From: Peptostreptococcaceae bacterium
Lineage (GTDB): Bacteria; Bacillota; Clostridia; Peptostreptococcales; Peptostreptococcaceae
DNA: 64,000 bases
Direction of reading: 5' to 3'
Assembly (NCBI GenBank): GCA_025210335.1
Contig: JAOARY010000075.1
Span: 1-64,000, forward strand
The position numbers and the translations under genes were made by a program. The stretch's first letter is position 1. Every line of letters starts with the position of its first letter. Shown here piece after piece: positions 1 through 7,515 of this stretch. The notes under the pieces are model-generated. The model was not told where the DNA came from. It did no database searches and was given only the letters and a program-made list of their open reading frames with translations.

Positions 1-1049
1 ATATTAGGTAGGAATACTAATACTCCTCCAACACCACCAATAATACCATCAACTATAAGTGATTGTAACCATGGTGCTGTACCTAAATTTACTAAGAAAT
101 CAGAAGCCATAGGAGTTAAAGTATCAGCAAAGAATCCATCTATTGCATCTAACATTTTATTACCAACAACATCAAATGTAAAATAAAAAACAAACATCAT
201 AATTGCAGCAAACATAGGAATACCTAATAATTTGTTAGTAATAACTCTATCAATTTTATCTGATATAGTAAGACCTTCTTCTTTTGGTTTAACTACAGAA
301 TTTGCTATAATTTCTCCAATGAATTCATATTTTTTATCTGTTATTTCAAATTCTAATTCTTCATATTCATTAAAGCTTTCTTTTAAAGATAGTAATTCTA
401 AAACTTTTTCATCATTTTCCATGATCTTAAGAGCTAACCATCTTTTGTTATATTTTTTTAATACATTAGAATTATTTATCTTTTGTCCTAAAGTTTCTAT
501 TTCTTTTTCTATAACTTCTCCATAAGAAATTTGAGTGCTTTTAAATGTTAAGCTATCTTTAGCAATATCAAAAGCTATGTTTAATAGTTTATCAACACCA
601 TCTTTTTTACTTGCTACTATAGGTACCACTGGTACACCCATTAAAGAGGATAGTTTGTCACAGTCTATTTTATAACCTCTTCTTGATGCAACATCCATCA
701 TATTAAGTGCAATAACTACTGGTTTGCCCATTTCGATTAATTGTGTAGATAAATATAAATTTCTTTCTAAGTTTGAAGCATCAACTATGTTTATTACAAC
801 ATCAGGACTTTCATCAACAATACAATCTCTTGCTATAATTTCTTCGATTGAATAAGGTGATAAACTATAAGTACCTGGTAAATCTATAACTTGTGCTTCC
901 CTATTATTATGTAATACCTTTCCCTCTTTTTTTTCTACTGTAACTCCTGGCCAGTTTCCAACATATTGTCTTGCACCTGTTAATGCATTAAATAAAGTTG
1001 TTTTACCACTATTTGGATTACCAGCAAGAGCAAATTTTACACTACTCAT
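1..1049 (-). CDS. feoB: Ferrous iron transporter B, N-terminal part (cut by window edge)
   Basis: FeoB is the GTP-gated inner-membrane ferrous iron permease. I translated the reverse strand from the ATG at 1047-1049, which follows an AGGAG site. It begins MSSVKFALAGNPNSGKTT and shows the G1 P-loop (GNPNSGKT, residues ~10-17), G2 (GVTVE), G3 (DLPGTYS) and G4 (NMMD) elements of the FeoB G domain. A helical spacer and the first membrane segments follow. About 349 codons are visible and the frame is open to the window edge, so the C-terminal permease is missing here. It is the last visible gene of a DUF2325-feoA-feoA-feoB operon. Identity is nearly certain. Confidence 0.96.
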   Translation of the reverse strand, partial: MSSVKFALAGNPNSGKTTLFNALTGARQYVGNWPGVTVEKKEGKVLHNNREAQVIDLPGTYSLSPYSIEEIIARDCIVDESPDVVINIVDASNLERNLYLSTQLIEMGKPVVIALNMMDVASRRGYKIDCDKLSSLMGVPVVPIVASKKDGVDKLLNIAFDIAKDSLTFKSTQISYGEVIEKEIETLGQKINNSNVLKKYNKRWLALKIMENDEKVLELLSLKESFNEYEELEFEITDKKYEFIGEIIANSVVKPKEEGLTISDKIDRVITNKLLGIPMFAAIMMFVFYFTFDVVGNKMLDAIDGFFADTLTPMASDFLVNLGTAPWLQSLIVDGIIGGVGGVLVFLPN

Positions 1050-1085
1050 TATAAAAACTCCTCTCCTTCAATAACTTAAGCTTAT

Positions 1086-1307
1086 TTATTCGATTTCTAT
1101 ATTTTTTGCATCATCTTTTCTAAAAGATAGATTATAACCTTTGACCTTAACTTCAATTGGATCACCCATTGGTGCAATTTTTTCTATAGATATAGATGTT
1201 CCTCTAACTACACCCATATCCATAAGTCTTTTTTTTACAGGTCTTGAGGCTTTTATAAGCTTGATAATCCCTGATTCTCCAACTTTCAAATCAAATACAG
1301 TTTTCAT
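1086..1307 (-). CDS. feoA: FeoA family protein (second of two)
   Basis: Small cytosolic SH3-like FeoA protein of 73 residues, the usual size, thought to assist or gate FeoB. The sequence has the typical FeoA pattern: KVGESGIIKLI at the N-terminus, KKRLMDMGVVRGTSI in the middle and PIEVKVKGYNLSFRKDDA near the end. A strong AGGAGGG site sits 5 nt before the ATG. It lies 12 nt downstream of a second feoA gene and 37 nt upstream of feoB, so the three genes are surely co-transcribed. The two FeoA copies differ clearly in sequence, so this is not a recent duplication. Confidence 0.95.
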   Translation of the reverse strand: MKTVFDLKVGESGIIKLIKASRPVKKRLMDMGVVRGTSISIEKIAPMGDPIEVKVKGYNLSFRKDDAKNIEIE

Positions 1308-1319
1308 TTTACCCTCCTA

Positions 1320-1541
1320 CTAAGCATTGTCTACTAATATTTTTAAAGCGACAGTTCTTCCTACGACTAGTCTAGAACCTTTAACATCTAATATAAAACC
1401 ATCTTTACCACTTGAAGATACTAATTTTATAAGGCTACCTTCTATAAGTCCCATCCCAGTAAGTCTTTTTTTCATTTCAGTGCCCCATTTTATGGCTTTT
1501 ACAACAGCCGATTCTCCTTGTGATAACATCGCTAAAGGCAT
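1320..1541 (-). CDS. feoA: FeoA family protein (first of two)
   Basis: A second FeoA-type SH3-like protein of 73 residues: MPLAMLSQGESAVVKAI, then KKRLTGMGLIEGSLI and FILDVKGSRLVVGR. I chose the ATG at 1539-1541 because an AAAGGAGGG site lies 9 nt before it. A longer in-frame reading would put that site inside the gene. Tandem FeoA proteins upstream of FeoB are common in clostridia, where the paralogues may form a heteromeric cytosolic partner of FeoB; that role is inference. It has the same length and motif order as the neighbouring copy. Confidence 0.93.
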   Translation of the reverse strand: MPLAMLSQGESAVVKAIKWGTEMKKRLTGMGLIEGSLIKLVSSSGKDGFILDVKGSRLVVGRTVALKILVDNA

Positions 1542-1609
1542 CAATTTAAACCCTCCTTTGAAATAAATATTCATTCTCAATACAAAATAATAGCTACATA
1601 ATTTATATA

Positions 1610-1894
1610 TTAAATTGCTTTAACTTCTCTAAATGTATCTTCAACAGTTGTCAAACTTCCATTTATAAGTCTTTTTCTTGGTATTTTTCTTTGTTTTGAA
1701 ACCTTCATTGCTGTATTTACCAATTTATGAGATACAACATCTGAAAGCATAAATATATAATCTGCATTTCCAATACGTTTTTGAAAATTAGTTTCCATAT
1801 GAGTAAATACCTTAACTTTACATCCATATTTTTTTCCAACCTTCTTATAAACGCTCTCCATTCTTTCATGACCACCAACTATAATAACACTCAT
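1610..1894 (-). CDS. DUF2325 domain protein at head of feo operon
   Basis: A 94-residue protein starting MSVIIVGGHERMES, with a central CKVKVFTHME segment and IFMLSDVVSHKLVNTA. This pattern is that of the DUF2325 family, small Rossmann-like proteins often encoded beside FeoA/FeoB in Bacillota. No biochemical function is established for the family. It is the first gene of the operon; the SD (AAAGGAGC) is about 11 nt before the ATG. Its promoter region carries Fur-like boxes, so an iron-linked role is a reasonable inference. Family assignment is from motif recall, not a search. Confidence 0.82.
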   Translation of the reverse strand: MSVIIVGGHERMESVYKKVGKKYGCKVKVFTHMETNFQKRIGNADYIFMLSDVVSHKLVNTAMKVSKQRKIPRKRLINGSLTTVEDTFREVKAI

Positions 1895-2030
1895 TTTAAT
1901 ATGCTCCTTTCACTTTATATAATATATAACAGTTTAGAAGCCCTAATCCCCGTATTTTATATCTTGCGTAAAAACTATCTATATATATTTTTTTTATTCA
2001 TAGAAAATGAAAATCATATTTATTATTTCA

Positions 2031-2045
2031 TGATAATGATTTTCA
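2031..2045. promoter_or_regulatory. Fur-like operator
   Basis: TGATAATGATTTTCA is a near-perfect 7-1-7 inverted repeat of the Fur box type (TGATAAT-N-ATTATCA, one mismatch). It sits just downstream of the feo promoter, where a bound repressor would block initiation. Further GATAAT-type hexamers lie at about 2100-2113 and 2141-2150, so the area 2005-2155 may hold several sites. The rest of the 1895-2373 intergenic stretch is plain AT-rich DNA with a terminator at its left end. Confidence 0.65.
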
Positions 2046-2056
2046 ATGCTGTAATT

Positions 2057-2086
2057 AAGATACCACAAAAAACATATTTTTGTCAA
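2057..2086 (-). promoter_or_regulatory. Sigma-A-type promoter of the feo operon
   Basis: On the minus strand a consensus -35 TTGACA (2081-2086) is followed after 18 bp by TATCTT (2057-2062). Transcription would begin near 2050, directly beside the Fur-like box at 2031-2045, giving a leader of about 150 nt before the DUF2325 gene. Confidence 0.65.
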
Positions 2087-2270
2087 TATAAATTATAAAA
2101 ATTATCATTATCAATTAATAATCGTTATTATGAAAAATAAATTATCATTATAAAAATAACAATAATCTACAAAATAAAACAAAAATTTAGTTTTATAAAA
2201 ATAAAATATTTAAATGAATGTTTTTTATAATAAATAAAAAATAAATATTTAAATATTTTAGGTCTAATAA

Positions 2271-2321
2271 AAAAAGGATGTATTTAAAATGATTTTTGAT
2301 CATTTTAAATACATCCTTTTT
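2271..2321 (-). terminator. Terminator of larE
   Basis: A 22-bp inverted repeat (2271-2292 with 2300-2321) with a 7-nt loop and A/T runs on both outer flanks. It lies 53 nt past the larE stop and could work in both directions. Confidence 0.85.
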
Positions 2322-2373
2322 AAGATTTTAATATATTTTTCATAAAATATTAAAAATTTATATATCAAATATT

Positions 2374-3180
2374 TTAGTTTAAACTTCCCATTTTATATCC
2401 TGCTAAATCTAAAGTTATATGTTTTATATCTAATTTTTTTAAATCACTTTGTATTTTGTTTAGAATTTCTTTATCAAGAATTTTATCAAATTCATTATAT
2501 CCAATTTCTATTCTTGCTAAATTAGAATCATGAAGTCTAACTCGTACAACTTTAAATCCTAAATTTGATATTAATTTTTCACTTTCTTCTATTATTTTCA
2601 ATTTATCTAAAGTGATAATTTCATCATAAGGAATTCTAGAAGCTAAACATGCGGCTGATGGTTTTTTATATTCTTTTAGATTAAAATATTTAAGTCCACT
2701 ACGTATTTCATTCTTTGTAAATTCTAATTCTTTTAAAGGACTTTTTATATTAAGTTCATCAAGAGCCTTCATACCTGGTCTATAATCTTTTAAATCATCA
2801 AAATTAGAACCATCCATTATAATATCTATATTATTTTTTTTACAAAAATTTATTATATGATTAAAGATTTCTTTTTTACAAGTATAACAACGATCTTTTT
2901 TATTAGATAGAATTTCATTATTAGACATTATATCAACATCGATTATATGATGTTTTATATTTAATTCTTTGCAAAATTCTATACTTTCTTCTAATTCTTG
3001 AGCTTTTATAAAAGGACTTTTTATAGTAATTGCAATAAATTTACAGTTAGAAACAGAAGCTATTTTTGATAAAAAGCTGCTATCTACACCACCTGAAAAA
3101 GCTATTACAAATTTCTTATGGTTATTTAAATATTTTTTTAAATTTTCTATCTTTTTTAAGAGTATATTATTTTCTAACAT
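2374..3180 (-). CDS. larE: LarE-type ATP-dependent sacrificial sulfur transferase
   Basis: LarE inserts sulfur into the pyridinium ring precursor of the nickel-pincer nucleotide cofactor of lactate racemase and related enzymes. The 268-residue protein has the PP-loop SGGVDSS (residues ~29-35) and the family signature PSAACLASRIPYDE. Besides the signature cysteine (C178) it has a CxxC pair (C98, C101). Three cysteines of this kind occur in LarE forms proposed to hold a [4Fe-4S] cluster that carries the sulfur, unlike the single-cysteine lactobacillus enzyme. I start at the ATG 8 nt after AAGGA; an upstream ATG overlaps that site. No larA, larB or larC is in the window. Confidence 0.88.
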   Translation of the reverse strand: MLENNILLKKIENLKKYLNNHKKFVIAFSGGVDSSFLSKIASVSNCKFIAITIKSPFIKAQELEESIEFCKELNIKHHIIDVDIMSNNEILSNKKDRCYTCKKEIFNHIINFCKKNNIDIIMDGSNFDDLKDYRPGMKALDELNIKSPLKELEFTKNEIRSGLKYFNLKEYKKPSAACLASRIPYDEIITLDKLKIIEESEKLISNLGFKVVRVRLHDSNLARIEIGYNEFDKILDKEILNKIQSDLKKLDIKHITLDLAGYKMGSLN

Positions 3181-3238
3181 CAAAACCATCCTTTTAATTT
3201 TTTAAGGTATATTTATAAGTATATATTAATGTAGAGTT

Positions 3239-3799
3239 TTATTTATTATCATCAACTACTAATTCTAATTTTGCTGTTTTTGGATCCATAACAAGCCCAT
3301 GGATTTTTATATTAGCAGGCATAAGAGGATGATTTTTCATTTTAGATACAGTCTCTTTTACTGAATCATAGATGCAAGAAAAACCTTCAAACCATTTTTT
3401 CAAATCAATACCAGAGTGAGTTAGGTTATTTATAGTTTCTTCTTTAATACCTCTTTTATAGATATTTTCTAAAGTTTTATCATAATCCACTTTACTCATT
3501 CCACATCCATGATGACCTATTATAAAGACTTCTTCAGCTTTTAATTCGTAAATAGCAACTAATATACTTCTAGCGATACTACCAAATGGATGTGTTATAA
3601 CCGCACCAGCATTTTTAATTATTTTAGCATCTCCATTTTTTAAATTTAAAGCTTTAGGTAAAAGTTCTGTAAGTCTAGTATCCATGCATGATAATATAAC
3701 TATTTTTTTATTTGGATATTTATCCGCACTGTATTTTAAATATTCTTTACTTTCTACAAAACTTTTATTAAACTCTAAAATCTCATTTAATTGACTCAT
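3239..3799 (-). CDS. Beta-class carbonic anhydrase
   Basis: Reversible CO2 hydration enzyme, 186 residues, cytosolic. The zinc ligands are visible: C38 and the D40/R42 dyad in SCMDTRL, then H96 and C99 in GHHGCG. The start follows GAGAGG at a good distance. The length fits the short type II-like beta carbonic anhydrases of Firmicutes (YtiB-like). It is transcribed in the same direction as larE but 58 nt upstream of it, so co-transcription is possible. No bicarbonate transporter or concentrating system is adjacent, so a general pH/bicarbonate supply role is most likely. Confidence 0.92.
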   Translation of the reverse strand: MSQLNEILEFNKSFVESKEYLKYSADKYPNKKIVILSCMDTRLTELLPKALNLKNGDAKIIKNAGAVITHPFGSIARSILVAIYELKAEEVFIIGHHGCGMSKVDYDKTLENIYKRGIKEETINNLTHSGIDLKKWFEGFSCIYDSVKETVSKMKNHPLMPANIKIHGLVMDPKTAKLELVVDDNK

Positions 3800-3893
3800 T
3801 TTTTTACCTCTCTTTTTCCTTTCTTACTATGATACTATAAAGAATAAAAAGAAAAAAGAGTTTTATTATAATGATTTTAAACTAACAATTATT

Positions 3894-5312
3894 TTAATCA
3901 TTTAGGCAGTTATCTTTTATAATTTTATCTCTTCCTGTTTCCTTTGCTCTATAGAGTCTTTTATCAGCAAGGTCAATCAAATCATCTATAGAGTAATTAG
4001 TTGTATTTATATTGCATGCATCAGATATTCCAGCACTAAAAGTAATTTTGATTTTATTATTATTATAAATATAGTTTTTATTGCGCACAAAAATAGATAT
4101 TCTATCAATTGTTTTAAATGCATCATCCTTATTTGAATTGGGAAATACTATTAAAAATTCTTCGCCGCCATATCTAGCGAGTAAGTCATATGTTCGAATA
4201 TTTGATTTAATATCATTAGAAAACTCTTTTAGTATAAAATCGCCACCTAAATGACCATAGGTATCATTAACTCTTTTAAAATGATCAATATCTAAAATAG
4301 CTATTGAAAAAATATTATCATCTCGTTTATGTTGATTATATAATTCTTTTAATCTTTCAAATACGTATCTTCTGTTATAGATATTTGTAAGAGAGTCTTT
4401 TATTGATACATTTCTAATTTCTTCTTCCAATTGTTTTCTTTTAGTTATATCAAGATGAACGCCAAACATTTTGAGAGGTTTTCCATCTTTATCCCATTTT
4501 ATCACTTTGCCTCTATCTAAAACCCATATATAATTACCATTTTTATGTTTCATTCTTGCCTCACATTCGTAATGAGGAAGTTCATTTCTAAAATGTTTTT
4601 TTAATGTATTATTTGATTTTTCTAAATCATCTTCATGTACGTATTTTATCCAAGTATTTATATCAATTGGTTCTAATTCCTCTAATGTATAGCCTATTAT
4701 TTGTGCCCAACGTTCATTGAATACTGTTTCTCCAGTTTGTATATTCCATTCCCAGGTACCCATATTAGTACCTTCTATTATATTTTTTAATTTTTTTTGT
4801 TCTTTTTTTAATTTTTCATAGAATAAATTTTTGGTATAAGTATTAGATATTATACTCGATATTATTCTTAGTATTTCAATTTCTTTAGCTTTCCAAATTC
4901 TTTTTTTAAAACATTGGTCAAAACCAATAAATCCTTGAACTCTGTTATCTATAAATAGAGCTATAGAGAGTAGTGATTTAACTTTTTGAGGCTTGAGTAT
5001 ATTTTGAATATCTAATTCTAATTCATTTATATCAGATGAATTTATTATATTATCTGCTAACATTCGTTTTTTCCAAGAAGGAAACAAACTATGAGATATT
5101 GATTGTAATTTATGTTTTTGTGGTTCAATTCCCTCATTACACCATTCATATTTGTTGCTACAAGTATAATCATCATCATTAATAAATATATATACTCTAC
5201 TGACATTAAAATGCTTACCTAATAATTTTAAAACTGAATTCATTTGATCTTGAAATTCATGTAGATTTGTAAATCTAAGTGCGATATTTGATAATAGACT
5301 TAAGTTATTCAT
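3894..5312 (-). CDS. GAF-PAS-GGDEF diguanylate cyclase
   Basis: Probable c-di-GMP synthase of about 472 residues with no membrane segment. The order is a GAF-like domain (~5-165), a coiled linker, a PAS domain (~185-300, with MGTWEWNIQTGE and the PAC-type HKNGNYIWVLDRG) and a GGDEF domain (~310-465). The catalytic motif is RYGGEEF, and RTYD five residues earlier forms a product-inhibition I-site (RxxD). It should therefore be active and self-limiting. The start is uncertain: I take the ATG after a weak GGGATG site, and one five codons upstream lacks a clear SD. It is the first of three GGDEF-type genes in a 7-kb stretch. Confidence 0.9.
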   Translation of the reverse strand: MNNLSLLSNIALRFTNLHEFQDQMNSVLKLLGKHFNVSRVYIFINDDDYTCSNKYEWCNEGIEPQKHKLQSISHSLFPSWKKRMLADNIINSSDINELELDIQNILKPQKVKSLLSIALFIDNRVQGFIGFDQCFKKRIWKAKEIEILRIISSIISNTYTKNLFYEKLKKEQKKLKNIIEGTNMGTWEWNIQTGETVFNERWAQIIGYTLEELEPIDINTWIKYVHEDDLEKSNNTLKKHFRNELPHYECEARMKHKNGNYIWVLDRGKVIKWDKDGKPLKMFGVHLDITKRKQLEEEIRNVSIKDSLTNIYNRRYVFERLKELYNQHKRDDNIFSIAILDIDHFKRVNDTYGHLGGDFILKEFSNDIKSNIRTYDLLARYGGEEFLIVFPNSNKDDAFKTIDRISIFVRNKNYIYNNNKIKITFSAGISDACNINTTNYSIDDLIDLADKRLYRAKETGRDKIIKDNCLND

Positions 5313-5387
5313 AAAAACACATCCCATTATAATAAAAAAATAATTTCTTTGTTAAGAAAATACCCACTATTTTTATTTTTACATCAA

Positions 5388-5427
5388 AAAAGAGCATTAT
5401 GGTCAAATTTGACTATAATGCTCTTTT
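5388..5427 (-). terminator. Terminator after psuG
   Basis: A nearly perfect 19-20 bp stem (5388-5407 with 5408-5427, tight loop, one G-T pair) lies 20 nt past the psuG stop. Read on the minus strand it ends in GCTCTTTTTT, a standard rho-independent terminator. Confidence 0.88.
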
Positions 5428-5446
5428 AATATTTATTTTAATTATT

Positions 5447-6370
5447 TTATTTTTCTAATTTTGAAAGTTCAACTGCTAATTTAGCACCTAATCTAGCATT
5501 GTTATAAACTAACTCAATATTAGCATCTAAGCTTTTTCCTTTTGTAATATCCTTTATTTTAGATAATAAAAATGGTGTGCTTTCTTTTCCTTTAATACCA
5601 TTTTCTTCAGCTTCTTTAACAGCATCATTTATTGTTTTTGTAATTTCATCGTAATCCATAGAATATTCTTCTGGTATTGGATTTGCAACAACTACACCAC
5701 CGTTTAATTCTAAGTCCCACTTAGCTTTTAGAGCTTTTGCTAGTTCTTCTTCGCTATCAACTTTATAATCAACATCAAATCCACTCTTTATAGTGTAAAA
5801 TGCAGGTAATTCTTTAGTTTTATATCCAACAACAGGAACACCATTTGTTTCAAGATATTCTAATGTAAGACCTATATCTAATATTGATTTAGCTCCAGCA
5901 CAAACAACTGCTACATCTGTTTTTGATAATTCTTCTAAATCTGCTGATATATCAAATGTTTGTTGTGCACCTCTGTGAACTCCACCGATACCACCAGTAG
6001 CAAAGATTTTTATACCTGCTAAACTAGCACCAATCATAGTTGAAGCAACTGTTGTAGCTCCATCTAATTTTTTTGAAATTATAAAAGGTAAATCTCTTCT
6101 TGAGGCTTTTATAACATTATCACTTTTACCTAGATGATCGATTTCCTCTTTTGTAAGACCTATTTTTATAACACCATTTAATATTGCTATTGTAGCTGGT
6201 ATTGCTCCATTTTCTCTTATTATAGATTCAACTTTAAGTGCTGTTTCAACATTTTTAGGATATGGCATACCATGTGATATTATAGTAGATTCTAACGCTA
6301 CAACTGGTTTATTTGCTTTTAAAGCTTCTTTAACTTCTTCTTTTATGTGAATGTAATTTTCTAATTTCAT
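5447..6370 (-). CDS. psuG: Pseudouridine-5'-phosphate glycosidase
   Basis: Splits pseudouridine 5'-phosphate to uracil and ribose 5-phosphate, the second step of pseudouridine catabolism. The 307-residue protein carries the family's conserved blocks ALESTIISHGMPYP near residue 25, GGIGGVHRGAQQTFDIS around 130 and KSILDIGLTLEYLET around 160, with the length typical of PsuG. The start overlaps the stop of psuK by 4 bp, so the two are translationally coupled in one operon. An AAGGAGC site lies 7 nt before the ATG, inside psuK. The kinase upstream supplies its substrate. Confidence 0.95.
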   Translation of the reverse strand: MKLENYIHIKEEVKEALKANKPVVALESTIISHGMPYPKNVETALKVESIIRENGAIPATIAILNGVIKIGLTKEEIDHLGKSDNVIKASRRDLPFIISKKLDGATTVASTMIGASLAGIKIFATGGIGGVHRGAQQTFDISADLEELSKTDVAVVCAGAKSILDIGLTLEYLETNGVPVVGYKTKELPAFYTIKSGFDVDYKVDSEEELAKALKAKWDLELNGGVVVANPIPEEYSMDYDEITKTINDAVKEAEENGIKGKESTPFLLSKIKDITKGKSLDANIELVYNNARLGAKLAVELSKLEK

Positions 6371-7458
6371 ATTTTTAGCTCCTTCATTATTTTTAAAATA
6401 TTTTCATAAGATAAATTAGGGTTAATAGTGTCTTCATGACTTATAGCCATTATGGCTGCACCCATACAGAATTTTGCACTTTCTTCAATACTATAATTTT
6501 GTAAGAAGGTATATACAAGACCCGCGCTAAATGCATCTCCAGCACCAGTTGCATTAACAACTTCAACATCTTTATTTTGCATAAAGCCTTCATTATTTTC
6601 GTCTAAATAATAAAGACCATCGCCAGATAAGCTTATAAATACTCTTTTTACACCTTGTTTCAAGAAATATTTTCCGGCTTTTTTGACATCTTCCTTAGTG
6701 TTAATTTTTATTCCACTAAGAATTTCAGCTTCTATTTTGTTTGGTTTTATAGTGTGGAATTTTCCTATTAAATTCTTTACTTTTTCAGCTTTTTTAGATG
6801 AAACTGTATCTAAAAAGAATTTAGTATCACTATAATTATTTACAATGTAGTCCAATATATGTTCTGGTAAATTTGTATCCAAAACACATACTTTTGAATT
6901 TTTTATGACATGTGACTTATCTCTTATAAACTCAATTGTCATTTTATCTATAACGTCCATATGTGCTATTGCAACTTTCATATCACCTTGTTCATCTAGA
7001 ATTGATAAATAAGTTGAAGTTGATTCATCTTGAAAGATCAAGCTATCTTCCATATTGATACCTGATATTCTAGCTTCTTCTAATATTTTGTTACCATAAA
7101 CATCATTGCCAAGTGCAGATATTAATTTAACTGGAATTTGAAGTTTAGAAATATTTTCTGCAATATTTCGTCCAACTCCACCTAGTGAAATTTTTACTCT
7201 ACCTGGATTAGAATCATGTTCTTTTAGTACAAAATTAGGAAATCCTTGAATATCAACATTAGAACCTCCAATAACACAAACATATCCTTGTTCCCTTAAT
7301 ATATAGCCTTTACCAACTATATAACCCTTTTTTAATAAATTGGTTATATGAACAGCTACAGAGGAACGAGTTATATTTAATTCTTCTGCTAATTCTTTTT
7401 GTGAAATAAGTGGATTTTGTTTAATCAAATCCAATAATTCTTTTTCTCTTTTGGTCAT
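6367..7458 (-). CDS. psuK: HTH-PfkB fusion, probable pseudouridine kinase
   Basis: Phosphorylates pseudouridine to pseudouridine 5'-phosphate. The N-terminal ~55 residues (MTKREKELLDLIKQNP ... ISQKELAEELNITRSSVAVH) form a winged helix-turn-helix, followed by a PfkB ribokinase-like domain of about 300 residues with an N-terminal GGSNVDIQG and the C-terminal anion-hole/catalytic motif NATGAGDAFSAG. Fused HTH-kinases of this type are known next to psuG. I start at the ATG 9 nt after AAGGTG; a GTG four codons earlier is possible. Two palindromes just upstream could be the protein's own operator, which is inference. Confidence 0.9.
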   Translation of the reverse strand: MTKREKELLDLIKQNPLISQKELAEELNITRSSVAVHITNLLKKGYIVGKGYILREQGYVCVIGGSNVDIQGFPNFVLKEHDSNPGRVKISLGGVGRNIAENISKLQIPVKLISALGNDVYGNKILEEARISGINMEDSLIFQDESTSTYLSILDEQGDMKVAIAHMDVIDKMTIEFIRDKSHVIKNSKVCVLDTNLPEHILDYIVNNYSDTKFFLDTVSSKKAEKVKNLIGKFHTIKPNKIEAEILSGIKINTKEDVKKAGKYFLKQGVKRVFISLSGDGLYYLDENNEGFMQNKDVEVVNATGAGDAFSAGLVYTFLQNYSIEESAKFCMGAAIMAISHEDTINPNLSYENILKIMKELKI

Positions 7459-7471
7459 CAAATTAATCACC

Positions 7472-7504
7472 TTAACTTTTGTTTATTATTTAAACTTTTG
7501 TTTA
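7472..7504. promoter_or_regulatory. Twin palindromes before psuK, candidate operator
   Basis: TAAACTTTTGTTTA (7491-7504) is a palindrome with 5-bp arms around TTTT, and TTAACTTTTGTTTA (7472-7485) repeats it with one change. The two are 19 bp apart start to start, so they fall on nearly the same face of the helix. They lie between the stop of the upstream GGDEF gene and the psuK start, overlapping its SD region. The fused HTH of PsuK is the obvious candidate ligand. Confidence 0.5.
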
Positions 7505-7515
7505 AATAAATAATA

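Noticed and set aside
232-525. Plus-strand open frame inside feoB
   Set aside because: It is antisense to clear FeoB coding sequence, has no SD and is explained by the reverse frame.
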